Shown here one piece after another: positions 11,986-25,189 of a DNA stretch of 64,000 bases. Source of the DNA: Megalonaias nervosa (Eukaryota; Mollusca; Bivalvia; Unionida; Unionidae). The DNA lies in contig JAECUM010001139.1 in the NCBI GenBank assembly GCA_016617855.1, positions 1-64,000 of the forward strand. Direction: 5' to 3'. Made by a program: the position numbers and the translations under genes. Numbering within the stretch: position 1 is the first letter of the stretch; every line of letters begins with the position of its first letter. Below the pieces are notes generated by a model, which saw only the letters and a program-made list of their open reading frames with translations, made no database searches and was not told the DNA's origin.

Positions 11986-13320
11986 GTGCTTTACATCTAT
12001 CTTTAACTAAATTTAACTTCGAACAAAATAGAGCCTGGGTGGGACTTCTTTAATAGTTTAAATAAAATATTGGGAGCACACCACCCCAACCAAAAATTGT
12101 TCGTCACAAGGACCAATTAGACATCACTGGAAGTCTTCTAGTGAAAACCCTATGTTAATATGACCATCCATTCAGGAATAGCTATAACAAGATTTTCAAG
12201 ATGACTACTTTGGTGGCCAAATTGAATGTGTGAGTGGAGCCATTCATTTCCAAAGATGAAAGTGACTGAAAAACTGCTGGAAGTTTCTGCGTATTTATGT
12301 ATATCTTCCTTGTCTGTGCTGTTTTATTTCAGCATGGTTAGGGAGCACTTTTTGGCCAGCTGATTCAGAATTAATTTTGTCTTTGCAGCTCATGCACCAG
12401 GCAAGTCCAGGTTCCTCCAATTTCCAAATATATTCCGAAAAAAACCTCATTATTGTTATCGTTTTCTTCTAGCCAGCTCCATCTGAACTGATTTTTTTTA
12501 CTGACTGGTCAAAGTTAGTTATATCCATACATTGTCCTCTTTCAACAAATTTTAATTCCGTAAAAGCCACGAGAAGATCTGAGTGTGTGAGACATTACTT
12601 GAAACATCAGAATGAACAACTGAAATAATGAACAATTCCTGCCTGCACAATTAACTTCCAGTACTGGTATCTTGTTACCTTATTTCCTACTCAAATTACA
12701 TCCAGGAACAAATAATCCAATTTAAAAAAACATAAAACTGGACTAAAAGTATGCCAGAAATTTCACCAAAAGAAGGAAAATTGGTCTGCATTAAAAAACC
12801 AGATTTCCGACTAGAACCGGGAAGTTTCCATAAGTTCTTTTGTTTTATGACCAGTAGAGTTGGAAATGTCACAGCATCGTCTCCTAGTTAGCTTAATATT
12901 CTTCTGACCTTTCCTGCACACTGTTAGATGTTTGACCTGTCATGTTGGAATGGGATGTCAGACTGCATCTATTATTGAAAGCATGGAATTTTGGTGAACC
13001 ACATGGTTGTTGCTTCACCAAGATGTAAGCAAAATTAGGTGACCTTATATCCAGGCCCAGCACGTGGTGTTTTTCTTGTGTGTGCGCTGAATGTTTGGCG
13101 CCTTTCCCAATTTTTTTTCGAATAAATTGCAAATAAAACGAACAGGAAATGAAAAGGCGCCTGTGTGCATTGCAGATTTCACACACGCAACCAGCCGGGT
13201 CTGCTTATATCAAACACTACTATCCTAAAATCTGTTAAGTAGATAATTTAGCTTCTCATTCATAACAATTAAAACAAATCATTACTTTAATAACAAATGC
13301 ACCACCTGTCCAGTAATCTG

Positions 13321-14125
13321 ATGTCAGACCTGCCAACCATAACAAGACCTTCTTAGTACAGAATTGATTTTTTTCTATAAGTTAGACTAGTTTTCAGTAA
13401 GGTGTAATAAAATATGTACTGATATTGTCCAACTGGAAAATATGCATTTAAAAATCCAGAAGTGTGATTCAAGACTGATGCAGTGATGGTAAACATTGCG
13501 TTCAACTAAAATGTAAAGTAAACTTGGACCTTAATTACCTCCAGTAGAGCTTCACAAACTGCAGTTCCAAAATCTATGGAACTCAATGGGTTCTTGCTAT
13601 CTATCAACCTGACATAATCCTTAAATTTTTTTTAAAATTTCAGGTGGCATTGCAATCATCTTTCCCACCATAAGACATACTCAAATCAGCACATAATGTC
13701 CAATAATTATTGCCCTTCCTGAATTTACCCAATATTCTGAATTTTCCTTTTAATTCTTCTGTACTGACTATTAAAACTATTTAAGAGGCTCATTGTCCCT
13801 TTTGCCCTGAAAGTGTATTGCCAGTTGGACACCATTTTTAGAAAATTCTAATAAGCAACATTTTCATCATGCAGGCAATTTGCATCACAAAATACATATG
13901 GTCTAAAGCATCTGAAATACCCCTGTAAAGTAAGTCTACTTCCCTGACCAACTTCACTGAATCTATTATGAAACAGATCTGAATCAAACACAGACAAGAC
14001 AGTATTCAGATTTTACTGCAAACAAATGTATTTCTGTAATTTGTGCCTTTATTATGTAAGTCCATATTTTAAGTGTTATTTCCATAAGACTTACAGCAAA
14101 TTCATAAGGGTTGGACAGTCTGTCT
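13321..14125 (+). repeat. Copy 1 of an unclassified ~800-bp interspersed family
   Basis: Shares ordered sequence with 18251-19035 and 35224-36030. Shared blocks include TGCCAACC-TAACAAGACCTTC, CATAAGTTAGACCA-TTTTCAGT, GGTGTAA-AAAATAT, CACAA-CTGCAGTTCCAAA and AAGACA-ACTCAAATCA-CACA. The ends carry weakly mirrored TCAGA-CTGCCAAC / GTTGGACAGTCTGTCTGATA motifs, suggesting a non-autonomous DNA transposon. No coding capacity is visible. Confidence 0.7.
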
Positions 14126-15903
14126 GATATTGGCTTGCAAATTCAGGCTGCTACCAGCCAATGTTGGGAAAGGGCTGATCATAATTGAACTGTGTTCAAT
14201 TAAATTGGGCATGAGATTTGGTGATCTTGTGACTAAGCAATGCTGCATTAATGGGTATTTTCTATTCATATATACTGGATATCATCTTACCTACTGGCTT
14301 ATTAAACATACAAAATATGTTTGAATTGCTATATCTGAGAAGAGAAATATTATATTTACCACTCTGAAGCAGGTAAGGGTCGATAGAAGTTTGCATAATT
14401 TTGTTAGTTCCATGTGCAAAGAGATTACCCAACAAACCTACCTTGTGGTTTTGGCAAAAATTCCATGATTTTTAAAGCATATGAGTTCCCTTGACGGATC
14501 AGTTTATTTCCCGGTACTAATTGAATGTACACATTTAGACCAATCAGGAGGGGATTGATTCCTATGCAGATGTACACTTCCATCTCTGATTCTACTGCAT
14601 CAAATGATGCATTGTTTTCACAGTGTCATTTTACAATAAATGCTGATGAATTTGTTCAATACATGGCAGGAGCTCTGAAAGCAGAACCCAGAAAAATATG
14701 GAAGCAACAAAGGGAAATTATCAGCTGATATGACAATTGAAACAGAAGCAAAGATGGCAACTGTCTGTTTTTGTTATGTTTCTATCTAATGTGAAGTTCT
14801 TTTGACCCCAACATTGTGTCAAAATATCTTGCAGGAGGTAAAAAAGGTCAGGGAAAATTAGACTATATCCTAGTGTGTTGTGCACAGGGATTGTTTTCCA
14901 TAATCAATCTTTATTTCATTTTACAATGACTGTTCTGAGTACTCTATGTACACAATCTTGGTACATATTATTTTAAATATTTATGAACACTATTGAAATA
15001 ATACTGTTTCTTGACATTGGAATTTGCAGGATTATGAAGAATGCAGCAAATGCAAAATTTGCAGGTGCATATATTTGTGGGGTATATGCATGTACTAACT
15101 GTGCACAATTTATTTTTTTAAAATTAATTTTACACTACTATTGTGTTATAATAGATATTTAAGATATACACCTATGTACATGAAACACAACGGAGTGATG
15201 TGTAGCTGTTGTAATGAAACAACACAAATTAAGCTTCAAATAAACTTTATATGTTGAACAGTTGTTTGTTCTGCAGTACTGGTATGAAAGATGGCAACAT
15301 GTGATGATACAAGCATACAAGATAATTCTCTTGGATCAATACTTTAAAAACAAGTAACTTAGTATTGTGATGGTCAACACTGTAACATTTGTACTCCCCA
15401 ACAAAGCTGTAAAAAAGATATTCAATTCACACTAACCGTAATTTTTGTTTTTTCAGATTGAAGCCTGAAGCATACATATTTTTTTAATGCCTTAATTAAT
15501 TATAGGTTGGCACATTTGCATCTGTTTACATTATCAGTATTTCTGCCAAGATGCACCATTGTGGGTTTGCTGAAATACTTTATAATGCAAACAATGTACT
15601 GTTGTGCCTAAAATGTAGGAGATATACACGCACATAAACATTTCGTCAATACATATTCTACAAACAACCCTTTTTGTAAAGGTCGCCTTTCATGTAGCTA
15701 GAAGAGACATTCATAACAGGAATACAAAGAGAAGTCAATTTAGGGTGTGGATGGACATATGGACAGACAGGCACACAGATATTACACTGATCTCTATGCT
15801 GAGCTCAATAATATGTAAGGAAAGGACAGATAAATTGACAGATGAAAAAATATAGTTCATACAGTCCTACAGTCAGACAAGGACAAGATGTCATGTAACT
15901 GAC

Positions 15904-16022
15904 CTAGCTTCTAATGTTTCTTTATGTTCCTGAAGTCTGTGGACCTCTTGACTGAGTTGTCTCCGCTCAGCTGCCAACATCTCATCCTTTCCCTCTTCAT
16001 ATGACAGCTTCTTGAGCTCAGA
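15904..16022 (-). CDS. SMC2: SMC2 exon: end of N-terminal coiled coil
   Basis: Encodes SELKKLSYEEGKDEMLAAERRQ...HKETLEA(R), about residues 463-501. Charged coiled coil leading into the hinge; KKLxYEExK and ERRQLSxEVxRL match the SMC2 family. Acceptor AATGTCAG/TCT at 16023-16024; donor GCTAG/GTCAGT at 15903, phase 2, completed by G at 10485. 119 bp = 39 codons + 2. Confidence 0.96.
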
Positions 16023-16410
16023 CTGACATTATGATAAAATGCAAATTTTATAAAATGGATCCATTTATCTTATCACAACATTTAGTAATAATTGTCATTT
16101 TCTTTTCAAAAATATCAACAATACATACAATGTCCTTATTTATACATTCACCCAAAATTGAAATTATCTTCCAATCATGTCCCAAAGAAACAATTAAAAG
16201 AGTTTGTAAGATTTACAGTTGGAATGGAATTTACTGTTTCACCATGCCAAACATATTGAGTACATCCATTTATCTTTACCATTGATAGATACAAGGACCA
16301 CCAGTAATGCCTGGCTTGAGCGACTGTAGTGTTGCATAACACAGCTTAGCGTGGAGGATGATGAACAGGTATACCTAAGTAAACTAAAATATGAACATCT
16401 GGTAGCTTTG

Positions 16411-16671
16411 TTGTTGTTGTTGTTGTTGTTGTTGTAGGGCTTAACGCTATATTTCAGCACACGATAGGCTATACATGGCGGCCAGTATTAATGGTGGAGG
16501 AAGAAACCGGGAAATACCCGGAAAGAACCACCGACCCACGAGAAGCTACTGGCAAGCTTTCTCACATATCCACATTCGCCGAATCCGAGACTCGAACCCA
16601 TGCAGACAGAGGTGAGATTGCAGTGATCGGTGACAGAGAGCGCTTTAGACCACTCAGCCACTCAGGGCCCC
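16411..16671 (-). mobile_element. Complete SINE with Ser/Leu-tRNA-type head and (CAA)n tail
   Basis: Read on the minus strand it starts GGGGCCCTGAGTGGCTGAGT (A box TGGCTGAGTGG) and has a B box GGGTTCGAGTC at 16589-16599. A conserved body follows (GGTGGTTCTTTCCGGGTAT, TTCCTCCACCATTAATACTG), and it ends in a (CAA)n tail, seen as (GTT)n at about 16411-16435. Imperfect 12-bp flanking repeats CTGGTAGCTTTG (16399-16410) and CTGGTCGCATTG (16672-16683) fit a target-site duplication. The body resembles SINEs widespread in molluscs; the exact family name is not established here. Confidence 0.85.
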
Positions 16672-16964
16672 CTGGTCGCATTGACCTTAATTACTAAAAT
16701 ACTGATGGCATTTATCTCAACTCTGGAAACTGGCGTATTTGTATTTACAGCAACAAGTCCATGTGTGGATATGTATATGTGTCTGGCTTAGACAGAACAG
16801 CAGAACTATTAATTCAAGTACACAACTGTGAGGACTTTGATTCAAATACTAAAGTAAATGATCAACAATTTCTGACAGTTTTCCACTATTATTCTTGGAA
16901 GTAATTTGTTGATCCAGATTCTCTACTAATCTGTTGTTATGAGTCTATTCTATTTAAATAAGTA

Positions 16965-17400
16965 ACAGAAAAGAGTGAAAAGCAACAAGCTTTTGTAAAA
17001 TTCAACAAATAATTTACTTCCTTAGAATACAAGGTGAAACTGAAAAAAAAAAAGAACTTACAGTACTGCAAATTAAATCCCAAAATAATCCTAGAATTAT
17101 AGACTCAAGTCCTAATAATAAAAGTTCTGAATAAACTTTAGTAGAAATCCAAATTAAATCCAATGCTGAAAGTGTTGATGTGCCTGTGATGGCTCATAAA
17201 GCGTGAATGTGCCAACAGACTTTTGTTAAACACAGTAATATAATTCTAGGTTTGAATTCACTGTAAATCCCAGTGAATGTCAAGAATATTATTTTTTTTT
17301 TTAATAAGCACTCTATATTTTCAGAGAAAAATAACTTGAAGAAATAAATTCCGGCCCCCCCCCCCCTTCTGGACACAACAATGATACAAACTGATTCTGC
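16965..17400 (-). mobile_element. LTR fragment related to 275-840
   Basis: GTAACAGAAAAGAGTGAAAA, GCAACAAGCTTTTGTAAAA, ACAAATAATTTACTTCC and GAACTTACAGTACTG follow in the same order as in the LTR at 275. The TGTTACG terminus itself is missing, so the copy is truncated. The far end is approximate. Confidence 0.6.
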
Positions 17401-17742
17401 TAGATCTTAAAGCATGAATAACAGACTTTCAGAAAAACACCCGTTATATGACAAACTAAGATGCAAAACAAAACCCAGTATGAGGATCAAAAGTTCATTG
17501 TTCTGAAAGGAATAAAAAGTTTGTCACCATCAAGTACATGAAGAAATCATGAAGTCGAGTATAACTATAAAAGAAATACAATGTCCTTGACTAAGCTTAA
17601 GATAATGATCCTCACTGAGAACAAAAAAAGTTGTTTACCAAAATAGTCACTGATTTTGGACAAGGTCAGCTACTAGATACATGTTTCATTACCCACAGCA
17701 TATAATGAAATACCCCCCCCCCCGAAAACTAACAAGCAATGC

Positions 17743-17746
<4 letters not shown>

Positions 17747-17786
<40 letters not shown>
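17747..17786 (+). repeat. (TA)n microsatellite
   Basis: About 40 bp of alternating TA, shortly after a C10 run at about 17713. Confidence 0.95.
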
Positions 17787-17787
<1 letters not shown>

Positions 17788-17930
17788 CACTGTACAAAAG
17801 GGTGGGATGTAAATATACCTGGATAAATGGGGATACTGAATTTCATAAATAGAAAGTTTCATGACAGATTTTTTCAAAACATCAAACAGAACTTAACCAC
17901 TTTGCTCACAAGAAAAAAGTAAAAATCTAC

Positions 17931-18051
17931 CTCCAATTTCTTCAAGCTTTGCTGAACATTATCATATGTCGACTGATCTTTTTTGTACTCTTGTTCTGTC
18001 TTCTTCAATTCTGCCTGTTTCTTCTTTATTTCTTGTTGGGCATGCTTCAGC
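17931..18051 (-). CDS. SMC2: SMC2 exon: N-terminal coiled coil
   Basis: Encodes (R)LKHAQQEIKKKQAEL...YDNVQQSLKKLE, about residues 423-462, with LKHAQQExKxKQAE diagnostic of SMC2. Acceptor TTCTGTCAG/G at 18052-18053; its first G completes the Arg codon begun in the exon 13 kb upstream. Donor TTGGAG/GTAGAT at 17930, phase 0. 121 bp = 1 + 40 codons. Confidence 0.97.
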
Positions 18052-18250
18052 CTGACAGAAGTAATAAAAAAGGTTTTTAAAAAAACCCAAGGTTATAATT
18101 TGTTGTCTTCCCAGATTTAGCAGACAGAAAGACATGGGTACCATTCTCTTGGCAATAAAAGCTTCATTTTTCTAAATACTTTTTAATATCTTCCAGTTCA
18201 TTCTGATGCAAGCTAAATTGTGAAAGAGCAATCTTACTTTTGTTAACTAT

Positions 18251-19035
18251 ATCAGACATGCCAACCCTAACAAGACCTTCACAGTAAGGCAGTCAATTTC
18301 TTTCCATAAGTTAGACCATTTTTCAGTTGGGTGTAACAAAATATCATATACTGCTATTGTCAAGCTGGAAAACATGTATTTAAAAGTCCAGAAGTGGAAT
18401 TCATGACTGATGCAACAATGGTAAACATATTGTTCAGCTAAAACACCTCCAGTGCAGTTTCACAAGCTGCAGTTCCAAAGCTTATGGAGCTCGATGACTT
18501 CTTGGTATCTCTCAACTTGATGTAACCCTTTAAAATATTTTTAATTTAACGTGGACTGTGGTAATGGTAGTCATGTTTCCCACCTTGAGATATGTTCAAA
18601 TCAACACAAGATGTCCACTAAACATAACTGTTGGCCTTCCTGCTTTTACCCATGAAACTGAATATTCTCTTATTCTTCTGTACTGTTACAACTTTATATG
18701 AGGTTTATTGTCCCTTCTATCCTGAAAATGTATCATACTTTGGACATATTTAAAAAAGCAGCAGCTTGATCAAGATGCATCACAAAATATATGCAGTTTA
18801 AAGCATCTGAGGTACTCTAGAAAATTTTGTCTGGTTCCCTGACCAACCCTACCAAACCTAATACAAAACCCAAATCTGAATCAAACATGGACAAGCCAGT
18901 ATCCGGATTTTACCACAATCATAATTTGTACTTTTATTCCATAGACCTTATTTTATGGGTAATTTAAATAAGACTTACATAAAATAAGACTTACAGAAAA
19001 TTTTTTAAAGGTTGCCTAATCTGCTATATCTGACA
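18251..19035 (+). repeat. Copy 2 of the unclassified ~800-bp family
   Basis: Starts ATCAGACATGCCAACCCTAA and ends ...GGTTGCCTAATCTGCTATAT CTGACA. The two ends are roughly inverted versions of each other. It follows the copy at 13321 through the CATAAGTTAGACCATTTTTC, CTGCAGTTCCAAAG and TTCTTCTGTACTGTTA blocks. Confidence 0.7.
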
Positions 19036-19267
19036 CAACAAATAAGACTCAAGTTTGATTTATTTGTGTATTTGGACCAGAAAAGAAACAATTTCAGTCA
19101 TTTGCCATAGAAATTGTGAAGGCCATTTCAGAGAAATAACTTTCTGAGTCAACACTTAACAATGATTCATAGTTTTTACTTTTCAAGCAAAAAGAAAATG
19201 TCAGCTCTTCACTCTATAACCAAACTTTTGACTTGTGTACAATGCTGAAGGCTAAAGACTAAACTTG

Positions 19268-19349
19268 CACCAAGTGTCACTATTGAGTTAAACTATGCCA
19301 TGTTTACACCAAGTGTCAATATTGAGTTAAACTATGCCATGTTTACACC
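19268..19349 (+). repeat. Tandem duplication, ~41 bp x 2
   Basis: Two adjacent copies of CACCAAGTGTCA-TATTGAGTTAAACTATGCCATGTTTA, nearly identical, so recent. Confidence 0.95.
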
Positions 19350-20639
19350 AGTGACTGTCAGAAACTGCAAATGAGGATCAAACATTTGTGGTAACAATTC
19401 ATGTCGAGAAAGCAACAAATTTGGAGATTTAAACATTTTAGTTTTGTCCTATTGTGTTACCAAGTTGCAAAGAAAAGTCACTCCCTACATTAAGAAACAT
19501 ATGACTGAGCACTGAATCCAAAATTCTAACTTGAAATAAAAAAAACATTAAGAGAAGGGTGAACTTTATTTTTAATATAAAACACAGCTAGAGAATGGGT
19601 AAAGGCTAAAGCTAAGATAAGGAACACAAAATTTCACTTTACGAGCTAATCCATTTCAAGTGACATGGTGCACCAGCTGAGGCACTTTAAAAAAATGTAC
19701 GCCTGGGTACTTGGATAATCAGAGTCAAACGAATATGATAGACAAATTCTAAACTGCATCTATGGGTGACTACTCCACGTTGAAAGTCCCTTTTCTGGGT
19801 ACCATTTATGTTTTACTAAAACAGTTCAAAACCAAATACTTTAATGTCACTGCTTTTATGGAGTCAAATTTGGTAATTACCTAGAAAATTCTAGACCAAT
19901 CTACACTAAGTACAAATCTTAAGTATTTATTGTGATATTTAAAAAATGGAACAAGACCAGTATGTTATTTTCTTACAAAGAACCCTTTCATATTTATTTC
20001 ATCTGATAAAACGAAATGTCTTTAAATCAGTTTCTCTGATTAATAATAAGCAGCCATTACAAAGGTAACATAATTTTGGCTTTTGAAAACAGTTGCTATT
20101 ATTATTATTATTATTATTATTATCATTATTAATGGTGTCCATGTAGTTTTCAAGTGAACTTTATTTTCTTCCCAGATTTAGCACCTGTTAGAAAAAGTCA
20201 ACCCCTTGTTATGTGGCATTTTCAGGAATTTGTGAAATGATGCACATCTTTTTTAATAACCTTTCTAGAATGGACCAAATCATATGTCATCCCATCCAAA
20301 AGGATTCCAATAGATATTTTACTTTCTGTTTAGGCTCTGATTTGCTTTCTGCTGAATGCATGAAACATCCTCCACTGGTCAGAAGTCTGAAGCATAAGTA
20401 GAGAAAAATATGATTTTCTTACAGAAATTGAATTAGGATGCAGTAACAGCTAACTGGCTCAATTAGTGCTGTGTAGTGTGATGCCTGACAGTTGGAAGAA
20501 CTTTCTAATACACAATGGCCATGAGTTCTGACCCTTTGATCCCCCAAATAGGCTTCATCTGTACCTGAAGTGCATGAATTCCACAAATCTTGGTTAAGAT
20601 TCATGGTCAATAACTGAAAAATGTTTTGAGAAGAAATCA

Positions 20640-21070
20640 TTTTTTCCTGCTCAGTTACAAGGACCTTACCCCACCCAAATCTTTTTCCCTTCCCCCAAGA
20701 GCAAACGATCCACAAAAGTTAGTCAAGGTCTGTGATGTGGAACATATGTTCTTGCGTAGAATCATTTTTCTTCTTCCAGTCACACTGACTTGGCCTTTGA
20801 TCTTTTGATTTCCAATAGGGATTTTTTTCCAAACCCCATGCACAAGCGATCAACAGTTTGGTAACTGTAGATGGTGAAGCACTAGATTTATTGTGTAGAT
20901 GCTTAGGTTTCTTCTTTCATTAACAGTTACCTTTAACACTAACTTTTTCATCATGAAATCAACAGGGTCCTTCCTTCCCCAAACTGCAAGCAATTTATAA
21001 AGTTTGGTAATTGTGGGTAATGGACAAGTCTTGATATAGTGCAGAAATAAAATTGATAACAAATACAGAC
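20640..21070 (+). repeat. Diverged tandem repeat, ~145-160-bp units
   Basis: Recurrent elements are CAGTTACAAGGACCTT / CAGTCACACTGACTTGG / CAGTTACCTTTAACAC, then CTTCCCCCAAGAGCAAACGAT / AAACCCCATGCACAAGCGAT / TTCCCCAAACTGCAAGCAAT, then GTTAGTCAAGGTCTGTGATG / GTTTGGTAACTGTAGATGG / GTTTGGTAATTGTGGGTAA. About three degraded units. Overlapping frames are not genes. Confidence 0.6.
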
Positions 21071-21624
21071 GTATGCCTGACATATGGACGTAATAGAATA
21101 TGCTATGCCTTATGGTGGTAAACATTTCATGTCCCGCTTGGATGCACAAATTTGACATAGATGCCCATGGAACCAGAGTTATTAGTGATGGATGCATCAC
21201 AAAGGCTCCTGTCCCCACCCCTTCACTACAATTTGCCCTGAAGAGCCTTAAACAGAGAAACACGTGGTTGGAAAGCAAAGTTGGGATAAAGTGGGCATTT
21301 AGGGGCCTAAGCCAGATCTATTCGAGGCCATACAATTGCAGGTTTCACTCTAATTTCTAAAAAATCAAACTGAAAAATCAACTAATATGTGAATATTGCT
21401 CATTATATTTTCAAGTCCTATCTTTATTTCTTCATTGAATCCCTCCCATATTCAGACGATTCCTTTTTTTTCAAATGGAAGGAGGAATTATCCCCATTTA
21501 TTTTCAGTTCTAGAACAGACCCTGTCCTAACTGATGATATGGATGCCTGAAATCCAGTTCCTTCAAGGTCTTAACAGTATCAGCAAAATCCCATTAAAGA
21601 TATGAAGCTGATCAACAAGGGCAT

Positions 21625-22180
21625 ATATACAACCCCAAAGAAGTATAAGCGTAATTTTAGCTAATATATGTGGCAAAAAAGCATACGAATCTGAGCATAA
21701 AAAGTGTAATCTACACATGCCATAATAACAGAAGACTGTATGAAAGATGTCTATTTATTAATGTTATATTCAACATTCAACTACTCTACATTTCTAACTT
21801 TTGCTGAATGATGGTGATTCCACAAATTCTTTTGTGATTAATCCGAGTGCTGTATTACTTAACTCTCATATTCTTTTCAAATTTGTAAAGCAATGTTGAT
21901 CTGTCCTTTTTCTGATTCGAAATGGTTTTAAAGTTTTGAAAAGATTAGCTGCTTTAACAACTTTCATCCACAAGACACACCATAATATCCTGTTTTGCTA
22001 ATCACATTGTCATTTCCTTTAAAATACAGATTGACCCACTATCAAACTTGATTATCAATATGATAAATGTGAGAGACAAGCTTTCAAGTTAAAGAAACCC
22101 ATCTGTTTTCTTGGAAATGGGTAATATACAGTTGCTATAAATAGAAAATAAGGAAAATACATGTAGGTCTAGATGGATAA
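21625..22180 (+). repeat. Interspersed repeat related to 49737-50580
   Basis: Shared ordered blocks with the second site are GTGGCAAAAA-GC, AATCTGAGCATAAAAAG, ACATGCCATAAT, TAACTTTTGCTGAATG, CCACAAATT, AAATTTGTAAAG and TATAAATAGAAAATAAGGAA. No coding capacity is visible; probably a non-autonomous DNA element. Confidence 0.65.
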
Positions 22181-22612
22181 ATTAATTCTGACACTCTCTG
22201 TACAGAGCAGTCATTCTTGTTAGAATAGTATATTCCCAAATTTATATGACAAGTAGGATTAAGCAGATAATAAAAATGACAAACAAAACATTTACTGCTT
22301 TATTTTTATTTTGTAATGTAGCAGAAAACCATAGTCCATATACAGGTGAGCGTAAGATGTAATTAGGTGAAGAAAAAAAGCATAAATTGTTGGTATCTAT
22401 ACATGGGCCACAATTCTGTCCACAAATGGAGTAATGAGACAAAACCCATAAGAGGCACAACCAGCTCAAGGAGACAATGTTCTTACCAGATTTCATCAGA
22501 ATATATTGAATGGTACTTGAGGTATACTGATTGTAAAAAACATTCAAAGTTTCCATGTGAAGACATGAATTTGCTCAACATGGAACACAACTCAGTTCTT
22601 TGATATTCATAT

Positions 22613-23687
22613 AGCTGCCAACCCCCAAGTACAAAAATACTGATTGCTTATGACAAAAATACTGATTTTCAGGACCAAATACTGATTTTTAAAATTTTAA
22701 TGCATATGTAACTACTTACAACATATACAACCATCAGTAAGGTAGGACAGTGCCTTACATAATTATTTAATGTCAAAGATGCATGTGTTGCACACTTGCA
22801 CCTTCTGGACGGGCACCCTGTTCCATTCGGGTGCCCATTCAGAAGGTGCAAGAGTGCAACACACTCAGACACAGGCTGTTTATAGGAGCCTTTTCCACAC
22901 CTTGTTTATTTTTTTCAGTTATTATCGATTCCAATGTACCAACTGTCATTGATAATCTCAATTCTGTGTGATTTTCTTACTGAACTGTTTTCATTCTAGC
23001 ATACGAGTAATCCTTTGCGATTTTACTGTCTGGAAAATGCATGCAAAATAAATCGCCAGCAACACTAGTAACAGTGAGGAAGGTTCATTTCTAAAAGAAA
23101 TTTAATAAACCGAATTTCGATCGAATTACATCAAGGTTCTCTCTGGTATTTATATACATCCAAGTTCAGGCTGATGTTTATTAGCTTTTTTGTGCTCTTG
23201 TATTTCAAGTGCGCCTCCATGCCCAATAGCGAAATCACATTACACAATTTCCAAAACGTAAAGTCTTCTCCTTTACTAGATGATTTCACAAATCTAAACA
23301 AGACGGCACAATTGTCCTTTCAGTTCTGTTTTCTTGTCTTTTCTGGTGAAAATTCTGCTTTCCTATTCAACATGATTAGAAGCTGAATATTACAAAGATG
23401 AGACACAGTGGTAGCGGTAACTGTTTGTGAAATCCAATATGTCGCATAAAGACTGGCATGGTAGCCTCGATTTCGAATGAACCAATCATATTGTAAAACT
23501 GTATTCCTATATACATGCGATACATTTCTATCAGAATGGAACCGGGTGCCCATTCTAAACTGAAAATTGCAAGGAAATTTTTTATTATTTTTTTAAAAAT
23601 TAAAAAACGTATTTTTTGCAAAACAAAACCGTACACCCGTATTCAGGTCCAAAATACGGAAAAAACGGGACAGTTGGCAGCAATGTA
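22613..23687 (+). mobile_element. Inverted-repeat element, likely non-autonomous DNA transposon
   Basis: The left end GCTGCCAACCCCCAAGTAC and the reverse complement of the right end GCTGCCAACTGTCCCGTTTT share their first nine bases and then a looser AAAATACTGATTT/CCGTATTTTGG-type region. ACCGGGTGCCCATTC at 23540 resembles ACCCGGTTGCCCATT at 50510, in the second family member at 49737-50580. No transposase frame was recognised and no clear target-site duplication. Confidence 0.45.
22785..22862. repeat. Near-perfect hairpin, 34-bp stem, 10-nt loop
   Basis: 22785-22818 (ending GGACGGGCACCC) pairs with 22829-22862 (starting GGGTGCCCATTC), with 31 of 34 positions complementary and loop TGTTCCATTC. 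It is GC-richer than its surroundings. It lies inside the inverted-repeat element at 22613-23687. Confidence 0.95.
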
Positions 23688-25189
23688 TTCACCAAACATA
23701 GGGCATCCAAGCTGCAGAGTAATGCCAAGGGAAGATAATTCAATTAGAAATCATTTTTTGTGGGGTCAGGCTAGAGTTGTTCATTTATTCACATTTTAGG
23801 GGTTTTCACATTTAGGTTTACTTGGGGCTTTTTTGAGGTTTCTAAGGTTTAAAGGTACCTTCAAGGTTTATGAGGTCCACTTCAAATCCCATATTATGCC
23901 TATCATTACAGGTATACCTGGAAACTAAATTATAATTTAACTGATTGAATGTAGTTTAAGTAATATACAGTGCATCCTTCTCTGGCCCCTCTATGTCTAC
24001 TATGGTTTCTCTACCCAGACATGATGTCATTGCAGAAAATAATGTTAATAAGCTATTAATTAAATTTAGATATGTTGTTATGTTGAACCAATCAGATGAC
24101 TGAGTTGGAGCATGTGATCAAACATTGTGTCAGATAGGGCGTCATTCATATAACTGATAAGCCGGTAGAGATGCATTCCTTTCAGTACAGATGCTGCATT
24201 TAATCTTTAACATTATTTGTGGAAAGAAAATGGATTTAGATTCTCGGCATCAAACTATTCTTATGAATTTGAATTGGTCTACACTGGGACAACGTTTACA
24301 ACATGGCTGACAGGAATCATTGAGGCGGCCATTACAGTAGAGTCAACCCTCTTGCTTGCCCAGGCTCGCCATCAATGGCCAAACATGACTTGACAATACC
24401 GAAGAATTAGTCTCTGCCCAAGTTTAGCTAAAAAACTTTCTAGATAAAGCATTTACGTCAGCTGGGGATAAAGGAAATGTGTAATTCGTTTTTTTTAGTT
24501 TTTTGGTTTTTTTTCGGGGGATGTAGCAGAAAGATTTGTATGGTAGTCAGACAATTCTCAGAACAAATTCGCCCATGCACAACTGGAAGTACCTTCAACA
24601 GAGCCTAATGGTTTGACAGTTATGTGGTGGTGGTATTGCAAAATATGGTGGCTACATTAACCGAAAGTATTCACTCCTTGATGGACTCGAATACTGGCAC
24701 GAGCATGGATCCATCAGACACACTTTCTTTAAGCATGCAGAATCACTGCTGCCGGATGACCCTATCTTGACAACAATGCAGCACTTGGGGGAAGACAACT
24801 TCCATCCTGTGACGATTGCAACATAATCTCAGACCTGTTTGGCGTCTGAGCTAACTTCAGCCAATTTCGTTAAAACAATCAATAAGCATATGGTGGAGTC
24901 CTTGGAATCTTCGCTAACAAATTCAAGAAGGTTCACAGATTCATTCCAGTTCTCATCTTATAGGTTCGGTTGGGATGACGTCACTGGCTTAGCGACCTAC
25001 TTTCTGCCATATTGCGAGGTCACCTAGAATAATGGCGCCTGTTTTCACCTCGGTGGTCATAACTATGAATTGAAAATGCCCAGATGTGAAAAAGTACCCA
25101 GATTTCCTACCCAGCCTATGCAGAAGAAATCCCAGAAGATGTCGCGGAACTACGGACATTAACAGACAGGGAGTAATATTGTTTCGTTT

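Larger units (their letters stand above)
10486..15903 (-). other. SMC2 intron, 5.4 kb
   Basis: Holds an LTR-like block at about 10740-11985 and a copy of the 800-bp repeat family at 13321-14125. The stretches 12000-13320 and 14130-15900 are AT-rich and contain nothing I can identify. Confidence 0.75.
16023..17930 (-). other. SMC2 intron, 1.9 kb
   Basis: Holds a complete SINE (16411-16671), an LTR-like copy (about 16965-17400), C-runs near 17355 and 17713, and a (TA)n tract at about 17747-17786. Nothing else is recognised. Confidence 0.8.

Noticed and set aside
16411..16671. A functional tRNA-Ser/Leu gene
   Set aside because: The head has A and B boxes but continues into a SINE body and (CAA)n tail, and related copies exist at 9601 and 48566.
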